From: Palaemon carinicauda | Lineage: Eukaryota > Arthropoda > Malacostraca > Decapoda > Palaemonidae | Reading direction: 5' to 3' | DNA: 64,000 nucleotides | Assembly: GCF_036898095.1 (NCBI RefSeq) | Contig: NC_090729.1 | Location: 64,137,132-64,201,131, forward strand | Shown here: piece by piece, positions 52,915-63,804 of the stretch | Position numbering within the stretch: position 1 is the first letter of the stretch | Layout: every line of letters begins with the position of its first letter | The notes under the pieces: model-generated | What the model was told of the DNA's origin: nothing | The model's input: the letters and a program-made list of their open reading frames with translations, nothing else | Database searches by the model: none | Program-made: the position numbers and the translations under genes

Positions 52915-53329
52915 GGCACAGTGTAAAATGCTGACGTCGGATGCCGTCCGGGAGAATAGAAAATCGCTTGTATCACCGGGAAAGACGCGAAAATACACCT
53001 CTTTTTTGTGACTGGTTATGTTCACTGATACTTTCTGCTATTTTCTGAATAAATATTCGAAAAATATTGGTTTATTTTAATGTTATTGAGAATAATCTGA
53101 ATCGGACGTCAACATTACACTATTTAACTGCCCGCTATTCTCAATAAAATGAAAATAAATCAATATTTTTCGAACATTTATTCAGGAAATAACAGAAAGT
53201 ATCAGTGAAAATTACCAGTGTCAAAAAAGTGGTGTATTATGGCGCCTTTACCGGTGATACAAGCGGTTTTCTATTCTCCCGGACGGCATCCGACGTCCGA
53301 CGTCCGACGTCCGGATTTTACACTATGCC
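52915..53329. mobile_element. 415-bp foldback MITE with ~200-bp arms and 9-bp target duplication (Mutator-like)
   Basis: Ends are GGCACAGTGTAAAAT on the left and, reverse-complemented, GGCATAGTGTAAAAT on the right. The arms stay similar for about 200 bp each around a short AT-rich centre near 53100-53130. Perfect 9-bp direct repeats TACTCCTAG flank it (52906-52914 and 53330-53338). Long inverted arms plus a 9-bp duplication suggest mobilisation by a Mutator-like transposase. The right arm carries an extra run of GACGTCC-type 8-bp repeats (53291-53312). No coding capacity. Confidence 0.88.
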
Positions 53330-53339
53330 TACTCCTAGT

Positions 53340-54400
53340 GCGTGTATCTTCTATAGTCATATGCTGTGTCTCGAAATTCCTGAAGGGAACTGTACATAAC
53401 TCATATGATAACAATAATCATTAGTTATATTTGCATGACCTGACAAACATTCTACATAATCATTAAGATACTTAGGCCTGAAACGTTCTCTACTTTTGTA
53501 CACTTAGCTAATCTTAATTTATATACATATTGCAAAGTAACCTACAGTTTTAGAGTAATGTATTGTTTGTTGTAAATGTAGGCTACGTGCGCAATAGGTT
53601 ATCAAGTGGTCAAGTCGTCCGAATGAAAACAGCAAACACTTACATTACCGTGAAACTTTGCTCTGGTACTAGATAGATTAAGTACATATAATATAGTAAT
53701 ATACACTACAGTATCAGTTATCCGAGCATGACATTATCTACAAATCGAAAATTTGCTCCTTTCTTTTGCAATACAGTGAATAAAGCCATGTAGTACAAAG
53801 TAGGCTACCTAAGAAAATTGTGTAGCTGTTGTGTGCCTCTTAAGTACTCACTTATTATTTACTTAATTACTCAATTTACTTAATTACTTATTGACTTAAG
53901 AAAGTCTTGAGTTTCCTTTTGAGAGCCTTAATAATAATTTCGTATGATTAGCTTGTGTTGGAGCTTGCTGTTTAAGCGAACTGATTATCAATTATTGAGT
54001 GGAACAGCTCTGCAAAAAGTTACTGATTAGAAAGAATAAGTCCCTAGAGAGCCGACAGCTTGTAATCGCGGAACTGACTAAGGTCATGACTGCACCCGTT
54101 TGGGGCTATGACTTCGAGTCTAAGAGCCCCAATTCGGGCATAATGCCCGGGCAATCGAGACCAACCAACCAACTGTATGGTTAGCTACAGGCTGCAAACA
54201 CAAGCTCCCTGTCCAGCTCATGGCTTGGTAATCTTACAAGGAAAAGGGAGCTTTCTACCATTTACGATGTTGAACACACACTACATGATATGTTACAATG
54301 CCTTAAATAATTTCTAACGATATTGTGAAGAATTTTCTTCACTACTCTTCTTCTTCATAGTTTATCCGTAGACTTTGTTATTGTTCGTGACGTCACGACA
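53340..54400. other. Non-coding stretch
   Basis: A 61-codon ORF at 53999-54184 has no recognisable domain. Nothing else was recognised. Confidence 0.35.
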
Positions 54401-54410
54401 GGGAAAAATA

Positions 54411-55092
54411 GGTGCTACTATAGCGTGAGGTCTACCACACTATAGCGTGAGGTCTACCTCCCGTTAGCACTATAGCGTGAGGTCTACCTCCCGTTAGCAC
54501 TATAGCGTGAGGTCTACCGCTGAATTATTCGTCCCTCATAGATAAAACATATTTCATACATTTGTTTAAGCAATAAACACTTAATTTAAACATATCTTAG
54601 AAATGACTTAAATTAATAATTGGATTTTTAATTATATTGAAAAAAAAATGAATAAAGGTAAAAATTAACATGTTATCATATATTTCCATACATGTATTCT
54701 AGCGATACAAAACAATAAACACTTTATTCAAACATATCTTAGAAATGACTTAGATAATTGGATTTCTAATTACATTAAAATAATTAGGAATAAAGGTAAA
54801 AATAATCTTGTTTTTTACTTGCAGATTTGGGGAAACCAGTTAAACAAATCTTAATCTTACGCAGTAGACCTCGTCGGCGACAGTGTGTCACACCCTTAAG
54901 GAGTAAAGGTATTTCCTCAAATTGTAAGAATAATCTTGTTTTTGACTCGCAGGTGTAGGGAAACCAATTAAACAAATCTTAATCCTTAGCACGTGTCTGG
55001 CTGCCCTGGAAGATCCAAGCTTGTCGCGTGGTAGACCTCACCCTCCACCTTGGTAGGTGACATATGGCGGTAGACCTCACGCTATAGTAGCA

Positions 55093-55094
<2 letters not shown>
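54411..55094. mobile_element. 684-bp MITE with 26-bp inverted ends at a TA site
   Basis: The left end GGTGCTACTATAGCGTGAGG (extending 26 bp to 54436) is perfectly mirrored at 55069-55094. TA flanks each side (54409-54410, 55095-55096), although the right TA also starts a (TA)n run. Inside, a 30-bp unit (ACTATAGCGTGAGGTCTACC plus CTCCCGTTAGC) is repeated in tandem at about 54440-54516, and a ~100-150-bp AT-rich block (AAACATATCTTAGAAATGAC; GGAATAAAGGTAAAAATAA-like) is repeated two to three times. TA duplication suggests Tc1/mariner-type mobilisation. Confidence 0.75.

Positions 55095-55095
<1 letters not shown>

Positions 55096-55180
<85 letters not shown>
55096..55180. repeat. (TA)n microsatellite
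   Basis: Lies between the TA-site MITE and the Penelope-like pair. Confidence 0.97.
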
Positions 55181-55184
<4 letters not shown>

Positions 55185-55590
55185 AGTAGGGAGACGCGTT
55201 CTGTTTTTTTCATTCATTTATTTGCGCCGACGTTTCGTATTAGCTTGATACATTTTCCAGGCTGAAACAATTAAAAATCAATTGTGTATAAGTAAAAAGA
55301 TACACACAACGTTTACCAACACCAAAATTAAAAAGCTTTTTAATAAATTAAGAATAAAAACAGAGTAAAAACAGAAACAGAACAACAGTGAAAGGGTTTG
55401 GAGCGAATATAGAGAAACAAATTAATTCAATAATAATTATAATAATAATAATAATAATAGAAAAATATATCATAATAATAATAATAATAATAATAATAGA
55501 ACGAACAAGACACCTACCCACAGCGGTAGCGTAAGGAGAACTGACATGAAAAATTGTTATGGAAGGGAGTGTAAACAAAACAACAGGTAA

Positions 55591-56265
55591 TTAGGCAATA
55601 AACAATTGGGTGGAAGACGACTGGTGGTTGAGAGAAGGTACAGTTAACTTAATCATTATTGATTCAAGGGTGGTTAGTTCGTCTATATGTCGGTTTCTTC
55701 CTATTATATTAAAATGACTGGTATCTATGTGTGTTTTGCAAATTTTACTGTGATTTCTTATGTTAGATTGTTCTGGATTTGATAGTCGACAACCCGTTCT
55801 ATAGCTAATTCCCTGATGAGAGGAAATTCGGACTTTTAGCAGCCTCCTGGTGCAACCGATGTAAGTGCCAAGATCACATCTGGGACCATTATACTTATAA
55901 ATGACACCGGAGGCAAACAGGGGGCTGATCTTATCTTTGACTTGGAAGAGTGAGCCGTTCGGGGGGTTTATGGGAATGAGTTTTAAATTAAGGGCAGGCA
56001 ATTGCTCACTGAATAGGTTAATGCATTTTTTCCTAAATTTATTATTATGGAGAAAGGGAAATCTAGCAAACATACGGAGCTTGGGGACATTGTGGACTAT
56101 TGGGGTTGGATTGAATTTCAGATTAAGTAGCTTATTAAGGGATCTATGAAAAATTGCTGGAGGGAAATAATTATCCTTAAAGTAATCAGCAAGGAAAGTC
56201 ACTTCAGTATGAAAGGTAGACCAGCTTGATGTCAGATTAATGGCTCTATGGAGGAGAGTTGACAC
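55591..56265 (-). pseudogene. Penelope-like Pol C-terminus: RT end plus GIY-YIG endonuclease
   Basis: The 224-codon open segment covers the end of the RT region (residues 1-110), then a linker and the GIY-YIG endonuclease that nicks target DNA. Key blocks are ASGVIYKYNGPRCDLGTYIG, TRRLLKVRISSHQGISYRTG and IRNHSKICKTHIDTSHFNII. GIY appears as GVIY and YIG as TYIG; the conserved Arg lies in KVRIS. The frame is intact to its stop but truncated at the 5' side exactly where the inverted right copy begins. The RT catalytic motifs are absent, so it is not autonomous. Confidence 0.88.
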
Positions 56266-56539
56266 TTACATCGGTTGCACCAGGAGGCTGCTAAAGGTCC
56301 GAATTTCCTCTCATCAGGGAATTAGCTATAGAACGGGTTGTCGACTATCAAATCCAGAACAATCTAACATAAGAAATCACAGTAAAATTTGCAAAACACA
56401 CATAGATACCAGTCATTTTAATATAATAGGAAGAACCCGACATATAGACGAACTAACCACCCTTGAATCAATAATGATTAAGTTAACTGTACCTTCTCTC
56501 AACCACCAGTCGTCTTCCACCCAATTGTTTATTGCCTAA
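56263..56539 (+). pseudogene. Second Penelope-like GIY-YIG fragment (inverted copy)
   Basis: It starts inside the endonuclease (TYIGCTRRLLKVRISS) and ends with the same C-terminus (NHQSSSTQLFIA) as the left copy. Few codons differ, for example GRTRHID versus GRNRHID, so the two copies are close in age or have been homogenised. Confidence 0.85.
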
Positions 56540-56631
56540 TTACCTGTTGTTTTGTTTACACTCCCTTCCATAACAATTTTTCATGTCAGTTCTCCTTACG
56601 CTACCGCTGTGGGTAGGTGTCTTGTTCGTTC

Positions 56632-56682
<51 letters not shown>

Positions 56683-56890
56683 GATATATTTTTCTATTAT
56701 TATTATTCTTATAATTATTATTGAATTAATTTGTTTCTCTATATTTGCTCCAAACCCTTTCACTGTTGTTCTGTGTTTCTGTTTTTACTCTGTTTTTATT
56801 CTTAATTTATTAAAAAGCTTTTTAATTTTGGTGTTGGTAAACGTTGTGTGTATCTTTTTACTTATACACAATTGATTTTAATTGTTTCAG

Positions 56891-56927
56891 CCTGGAAAAT
56901 GTATCAAGCTGATACGAAACGTCGGCG
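56891..56927 (+). ncRNA. Degenerate hammerhead-ribozyme-like motif of the Penelope element
   Basis: CCTGGAAAAT (56891-56900), stem GTATC-AAGCT-GATAC (56901-56915), then GAAAC-GTC (56916-56923). Penelope-like elements are known to carry hammerhead motifs with CUGANGA, a stem II, GAAAC and GUC. Here the first core box is CUGGAAA instead of CUGANGA, so activity is doubtful. The mirrored copy at 55263-55224 (-) has the same boxes with one mismatch in the stem. Confidence 0.4.
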
Positions 56928-57007
56928 CAAATAAATGAATGAAAAAAACAGAACGCGTCTCCCTACTACAATATGTTTATGCTTGAGCCATTGCTCCTGT
57001 CTCCATA

Positions 57008-57085
<78 letters not shown>
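57008..57085. repeat. (TA)n microsatellite
   Basis: Pure TA run. Confidence 0.97.
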
Positions 57086-57086
<1 letters not shown>

Positions 57087-57089
57087 CTG

Positions 57090-57512
57090 AAACTATTCAT
57101 TTGCGACGGAAACAAGTGTCATTTTCGAAGAGAGCGTCATTTTTTCTATAGGAAAAAGTATTTTTTCCTGTGAAATTTTAATTTTCCATTTTGAAGATAA
57201 TACACAATGCTTTCAAATTTATAATATTTGGTTATCAAGAACATATAAAAAACATTTATATGTAACTACAAAATTCTTTAATAGGAGATATTTCATGAAA
57301 GCAGTCACTTCATTTCTAAGGTATAGTATGACTATTGAATCCTTTTTTACTATTTTTCAGTTTACCTGAACTTTTTTTTATAAAAAAAAAATCTATACGA
57401 TTGGTGAATATTAGCATAAATAAAATTGTTTTAATAAGTAAGTCACCAATTTTATAAAGGAAATCTCTGTAACTTCATTCTATTGTACTATCAATATATA
57501 ATAATACCAATT
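57090..57512. other. AT-rich non-coding stretch
   Basis: No feature recognised. Confidence 0.35.
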
Positions 57513-57678
57513 CTCTAATATTGCAAGAGGGTCTGCCCCTCTCTTTTATTCTTCTTTTGTACTTCTCTTTCTCCCTATTTCCTTAATCTTTCCCATCCCG
57601 AGTACCCGCCTTTAAGCTATAAAGTGGATTGTATCCAGGGGTACTCTTCCTTTCCCCATTTTCCCCTCTTCCCAATCC
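57513..57678 (+). repeat. Short interspersed repeat, copy 2 of 2
   Basis: It matches 43851-44020 and is followed directly by a (TTA)n tract (57679-57750), as if the repeat ended in a microsatellite tail. Confidence 0.65.
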
Positions 57679-57749
<71 letters not shown>

Positions 57750-57750
57750 G
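57679..57750. repeat. (TTA)n microsatellite
   Basis: Trinucleotide run of about 70 bp. Confidence 0.97.
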
Positions 57751-57759
57751 TCGCCACTG

Positions 57760-58380
57760 TAACGTTGGTATCTTTGAAAGTAAAGAAATCTTAACTATTC
57801 CCGATAACTATTTAATTCAAGTGTTGTTAACCCTGTGGAGCTTCCATTATGTGTATTGTTAAACTTACCTAAGCTCTATAGTGAAACTGTATTAATTTTG
57901 ACATTTGTAAATTGCAATACATGCTTACCAGAATGCAGGAAATATCACCGGAGGTTGGTCTTAAGATAAATAAAAGAAAGAGAGAAATAAATAAAAGAAA
58001 GAGAGAAATAAATAAAATGGAAGAGGAAATATCTTTTGAAAGAGAGAAAAGATTTTACTGAGGTACAATTATTTAAATATTTAGAAAACGATGGTCTGGA
58101 TGGTTTCGTACCTTCATTGCAACTGATTCATATCAGTAGGAAATACAGATAACCCGTGACGAGAAAATGACGTCACTTAAGTGGGTGGCGATCAGGCACT
58201 ACATGCAGCCTTATATTACATCTCCCTCCCAAAATATTATGAAAAGGGTAATATTTTCAAAACTTATAAACAACAATATCAAAAGCAGGTATGACAAAGG
58301 ATATGCTCAAGAATCTTTAAGAAAAACATCGGACAAGTATTCTGAATCATAATTGTAAAAATCAATGGTAACATTGGAAT
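57760..58380. other. Non-coding stretch with a short GAAATAAATAAAA duplication
   Basis: AGAAATAAATAAAAGAAAGAG-type text is repeated near 57965-58016. No gene recognised. Confidence 0.35.
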
Positions 58381-58386
58381 GACTGA

Positions 58387-58389
<3 letters not shown>

Positions 58390-58455
<66 letters not shown>
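58390..58455. repeat. (GA)n microsatellite
   Basis: Pure GA run of about 65 bp. Confidence 0.97.
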
Positions 58456-58456
<1 letters not shown>

Positions 58457-58679
58457 ATTCACATAACATCAAGCGGCACAATAATTACACCAGCATTGCA
58501 AGAAGTTCACTGAAATTGAGTTGCAATATCAACATAAAATCTTTTACAGAATATAATTTTGCAAGTATGAAATCAATGCACGTCCAAATACAGTAAAAAC
58601 ATAACATAATATATTTTCATTTTATTATTGCAGAATCAAGGCCAAGATAATTATACGTATTCGTTCATCCAGATACGGG

Positions 58680-60960
58680 TCTCTCTCTTCCTTGGAGGCT
58701 ATACCTCGTGCACTGATGGAGGAGACTTAGGCTACTGAGCCGCTTTGTCTTCGGTAGGAGTGGCTCCTTTTGTTTCACTGACAGGCAGTTCAGTGACCTT
58801 GGGGTGTCTTCTGTTCCTTATCGACAGAAGGCCACTATCATCTAATCTTACGATGTATTGTCTGTGATGTCGTTGCTCGACTATGATTCCAAGCCTATCC
58901 CAGGCCTATGTCATTCAGTTCTGAACCCTAATGAGCGTGCTTCGCTGTAAGGGCGTTAGTCTTCTGTCAGTGGGGCTTTCAATTATCTTCTCATTTTTCT
59001 CTGCTACCAGAAGTTCTCTTTTTCTAAAGGATTTTATCCAGTGGTGGTGTATCATATAGTTGAGTTTTGTGGTCAGTATACCATCATGTAGCTGTTTCCC
59101 AGTTGCCAATTATGCCAGAGATTTATTTATACCCCTTAAGGGCGTGTTCAAGTACTGCAGCATTGCCAATGATACCTTGTCGTTATCGAGGCTTCCAGCC
59201 CCGGTGATACGTGTTCTAATTATTCTCTTTGCGGACTTGGCTGTGGCCTTGGCTTTTCCATTTGACTGCGGGTAGTGGGCCAGTGTTAGGCGTATGTCAA
59301 CTCTCCATCTCGTGTAGAAGGACATAATTTCCTTGCTCACCAGTTCGTGCCACTGTCCGTAGACAATTGTTCAGGTGCTCCCCATCAAGTGAAGTAGGGC
59401 CTAAGTTTTGTCATGACCTATACAGACGAGGTGCCATTAATGAAGTGGGTTATTTTTAGCCAGTCTGTAAGCCTGTCACAATATGCCATATATGTGTGTT
59501 CTCCAAGCTGAAACTGGTCCATGACAGTCTTTTGGAAGGGATTCTCTGGGGTTGGGGTTATTATCATGACTTTGGCTGACAATGATGGTGAGTGAGCGTC
59601 GGAAGATGTACACCATGAACGATGCCCTTCGATGCCCGGCCGATAAACCGAATGTCTTGCTCTTCTCAACATTGTATCTAGGCCTTGATGTCCAGCATGA
59701 AGGTTGGCAGTTATCTGATGGCGAAGCCCTTCGGGAATGACAAGGGGGATGCAGTAATCGTTGAAGCAGTGTGCGACCAGGTTCCCAGATATAGAAAGAT
59801 GTTCTTTGATGCCGTAAAAGGGTCTCACACATGCAATTTCTTGTAATGTCTTCCGGTTCCAATCCCCTGCAGTCACTCGAGCGACTAGTAGCTGATATGC
59901 TGGGTCGTCTAGAGCAGCCTCTTCAACAGTTTTCTCTGTCTATGGTGTACTGCTCCTGTAGGTTTTCCACTATTGCTGATACTATACCAATCGTTAATTC
60001 TTTGTTAAAACTCGCATCCTTTCCATCTTGCGCCTTCCTTAGAGTAAGGAATCAAGAGAGAAAGTCAGATGCATGATTTCTCTTGCCAGGTAGGTATTTA
60101 ACTTTGAAAATTATACAATAACGTTTTTTCCTTTAATCTAAATACTCTGTGGTTGGTGGTATGGCCGAGACTTCTATTGGCTCCTAATTTGATTAAAGGG
60201 CGGTGGTCCGTGACAATGGTTGACTTCGGGCAGCCCAATAAGAATAATCGGGCCTTTTTCAAGCACCAGGCCACTGCAAGGGCTTCCCCTTCCATAGCGG
60301 CATACCCAGACCCGGTGGGCGTGAGTAAACGACTGCCAAAAAGCGTTATTCTCCTGCCATCTCTACAACAGAAGGGGTTTCAACGAGGTACCATTGCAAT
60401 ATTATTAGAGGATGAAGAAGCCCAGGCCCTCCTCACTTCAGTCAGTGACTGAAACAGTCCGCCGCAGCTGGTCATAGTAGGTGAGGCTGTCCTTAGCCAA
60501 CTTGCAGACGGTGTCTTGCACTTGATGAAACTTCTCCTGAAGGTGCTCATCCTTATAGGGGGTCATAATGGGTGCTGTTGTCAGGAAGAGGGCCAGCTGA
60601 TTGACAAAAGAATACCGCGACCTGATATCAAATATTGTGGGCTTTTTTGCATAGAAAAAAAATTTTGATGGCAGATAAAAAATCTTCTGAAAGCTTGTAT
60701 GAGTCCCAACCGAGGTCAACCCCGACAAATTCCACTTCTTTCTTGCAGAGCTCGAATTTTTTCGGTTTCAAAGTTATACCTTTATATGCACAGACTGTGA
60801 GGAAGTAATACACATGGCAGAAGGCCTCTTCTGCACTCGAATCATAGAGAATTGTGTCATCCACATACTTCCTGGGTACTTCTTTAATGGCTACATCGAA
60901 TCGGGAGGTATGTGTTGGAAGCAGAAAAGTCATATTGGTGTCCTTTGGTATTGATACCTA
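58680..60960 (-). pseudogene. pol: Decayed Ty3/gypsy Pol: RT, RNase H and integrase
   Basis: On the minus strand, RT motif C is RKYVDDTILYDSS (60870-60830) followed by GITLKPKKFELCKKEVEFVG. After frame changes RFSFVNQLA-like text (SYSFVNQLALFLTTAPIMTP) gives the RT connection. RNase H is seen as GEALAVAWCLKKARLFLLGC and TDHRPL. The integrase zinc site is in LHAGHQGLDTMLRRARHSVY, and the core continues in YMAYCDRLTDWLKI and TLAHYPQSNGKAKA. A C-terminal integrase block, VEQRHHRQYIVRLDDSGLLS then RNRRHPKV, ends near 58740. Stops and frameshifts occur throughout; gag and LTRs were not found. This is an old, partial element, distinct from the gag-pro element at 1.6-4.0 kb as far as can be judged. 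Confidence 0.85.
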
Positions 60961-63200
60961 CCCCAAGGTGTGAAAAATGTGGTTAGGGGTATGCTTGTCC
61001 AGTTCTAACTGGTGAAATCCCCAAAAGTCTTTTATGAACAGAGGAGAAGGTTAGATACCATATCGAAGGGCCTAGGAGTATGGTGGGTCTCCCTTCTACA
61101 AGTAAAATAGGAACTAACATACAAAGTAACCGTAACTACTCTCTGTGTCAGTGTGGAGATAAAGAAGGGAATTAGAAAAAATCTTTATTAGATGTAAGTT
61201 AATTTATTTCTTTTTTTTTCTTTTCTTATGCATAGGCAACTATTATGTATTGATTGGAATTTTTTTTTTCTTTTACATATTCACCTGCCAAAAATACTAT
61301 TAACAAAAATGCTTTGTGTGATTCTTTCGAATTATTTCTGAGATGTGCATGTCTGATATTACAATCATTGTTCAATTTTTTTTTTTGATCAAGCTAAAAG
61401 AGATATATGTTTAAATGCTTGATCGAGGATTGAGATTTATAGATGAGAGACATCACTTTCACTCATGCTGCTTTCTTTTTCCTGCAACCCAGTCCCTCTT
61501 TCTTACTGGTTTCTCCTCTTTCCTATAACTCTATCTTATGCTAGCCAGGGACACAGCATCACATCTTTAACCTACCACTAATACCCTCCAATTCCCCACC
61601 CAGTCTCTTCCCCTCACTGGGTCTTAGTACTGTCAGTCCTTTCTCTCCGACCTAAAATTGCTCCAGTTCTTCCTTAGGGGATTGCACTGCCAGACACCAA
61701 CATTGGCAACTATCCTTGATGCCTTAATTAAACCATGCATAGTTATGGCACGTCCTAATACCCTGAATTATACAAACGGTCCATCATACAACAAGAATTA
61801 CTTGAAACTGTTCCTAACCATGGGACCCACACTCTGCCATGTACATGAGTTTAGCAAGTAAACCCCTGTGGGCCACTTTTTTGAGGAGAGGCCCCTAGGC
61901 CTAGTAAAACCGGGGCTTGTCCCCTGGTATAATAAGAAAAACTACTGACCACTTTTAACCTTGGTTGAGAACCCTGGGAGCTCCTGAGCAGAGCTCGAGT
62001 AAATACCTCAGTGGAGGCATGTTCTCTGAAGTGGCCGATGGCTAAGTCTTAATACTGGGGCTTCGAACCCTGTGCTTTGAACTTCTATTGAAGACCTTCC
62101 ACTCCTCACTCAGTCCCTTCTACTCACTGAGTGTTACTGTTATAAAACTTTCTACCTCTTCCTCATGCAGGTGTCAATGGGCAAAGAGGTTCAGTCCTCA
62201 ACTTCCTCATTCCGGCTCATCTATGGGGCCTGATCCTTTGGCCGCCGTCATGCTGCTAATTGCTGTGGGATGACTGCCCTTGCCCCACCCTGCTGTTACA
62301 AGTCATGATATCTGCGGCAAACTGATATGGGAAAATATGGCAAAATAGGAAGTGTACATTCCTGAACCACGTTTTGCAAGATATGGCAGTCTGTTATTCC
62401 TTTTACACTATAGTTCAGGTCAGCAAGAGTACTTAACATCGACGGCAAACTCTTAAGGAACATAAGATGTCTGATTTCTTTGAGGTTGGTCTCAATATTT
62501 TGTTGAGACACATCAATTGAGATATTCAAGTAATTTTTCTCGACTTTCTCATCACTAGTCCTATGGGATTGAATCTCATAACTTATATATTTTCCCTACC
62601 ATTATTATATATTTAGAGATCTTTTTATGAATTATCAGAGTTTACATTCATGACCGCATATACTTAGCAATGTTCAAATCACTTACATCTGTTTTTCTGA
62701 AGGTTGGCTTCTAAGATATGTGGTAAGATTTTGTATTCTTATTTTTGAGTCAATTATATGGATCTCATTATATTCATGGTAGTTTTTTTTATAGGAGTTG
62801 AGGGATTTAAGACGAAGGGACATGGGTCCAGGGTCATGAAGACCGCATCTTGGTGGCATCAGTATTTAATCTGTGACATCACTGAGACACTACATTATAA
62901 CAATAAATTTTGTTACTTTATTCATACTATTGCTCCTGTTTTGAATAGACTATCTGCCTCTCTTCATCCCTTGTGTAGGGGGGAACAGAGAGGGAGTTGT
63001 CATTCAATGGTGAGTTGGGGTGCAATGAGACTTTTGAGAGGAACACTCAGAAATCATATTCTCCAAAAAACTGTCAAGGTCACGGTTGTGATCCAGTTAG
63101 GGAAGAGTTGATGATATAAAGGCAGACTAACTAAACAGATCTGTCCAGTGTCTCCCCTTACCAAAAATGCTTAAATCATAACCAGACTTGGATGCGTAAC
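60960..63200. other. Non-coding stretch
   Basis: The longest ORF (62758-63111, 117 codons) has no recognised domain and low-complexity surroundings. No repeat boundaries were identified. Confidence 0.35.
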
Positions 63201-63207
63201 GCATATG

Positions 63208-63400
63208 CACCAAGTTGTTGTTGTTGGGGTATTAAAGCCAACACTTGTTGTTGGCATGGGCCTTTCCCTTGGTTGGCCCGTAGCTCATGCACCAAGTTGT
63301 TGTTGTTGGGATATTAAAGCCAACACTTGTTGTTGGCACGGGCCTTTCCCTTGGTTGGCCCGTAGACCATACACCAAGTTGTTGTTGTTGGGGTATTAAA
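63208..63400 (+). repeat. 82-bp tandem repeat (2.4 units) with two hairpins per unit
   Basis: Units start at 63208, 63290 and 63372 with CACCAAGTTGTTGTTGTTGG. Each full unit has GCCAAC-ACTTGTT-GTTGGC and then ACGGGCC (or ATGGGCC) pairing with GGCCCGT. A single partial unit is inserted in the 63-bp array at 44483-44546. The open frame through it has no known domain. Confidence 0.85.
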
Positions 63401-63739
63401 GGAATGAAAATGAAAACTCATTCACCTTGACTGCTGTAATCTATAAAGAGATAATATTTGTTGTAAATTTTCCTCAAAATCATTTAAATAGGAATAATTT
63501 ATGAGTAAGTTCTGCTCAAAATTGTCAAAATATTAATTAAAAAATAGGGTTTTTTTTAACACAAGTTCTTTTTCTTAAAATCTCTGAAGTACTTTCCTAT
63601 TCTGCATCTAAAGTTGGGTTATAACGTTTTAGCGTTACTTGCATTGAGAAAAGCTTTTCTTATGGAACTGCTGCACTTGGACCAGGAGGCCATTCATCTA
63701 TGAAATAATAAGGTTGAGTAGGAATATAAAAGTAAATGC

Positions 63740-63803
<64 letters not shown>

Positions 63804-63804
63804 G
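63740..63804. repeat. (GA)n followed by a G-run
   Basis: GA to about 63793, then about ten G. Confidence 0.95.

Larger units (their letters stand above)
55179..56973. mobile_element. Head-to-head pair of truncated Penelope-like elements
   Basis: The left copy (minus, 55179-56262) and right copy (plus, 56263-56973) form an inverted repeat with arms 55179-55868 and 56263-56973 around a 394-bp unique centre. Both copies encode the same C-terminal GIY-YIG region and share the same 3' UTR with a trinucleotide run and the GAAACGTCGGCGC motif. Truncated, inverted copies are usual for Penelope-like elements. Confidence 0.88.

Noticed and set aside
53999..54184. 61-codon ORF near 54 kb
   Set aside because: No recognisable domain or repeat context; not supported as a gene.
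61982..62090. tRNA-derived SINE suggested by GGCTTCGAACCCTG
   Set aside because: A B-box-like string is present, but no A box at the right distance and no cloverleaf could be drawn.
62758..63111. 117-codon ORF as a possible host gene
   Set aside because: No recognised domain, no splice-linked neighbours and no conserved motif; kept only as part of the unassigned stretch.
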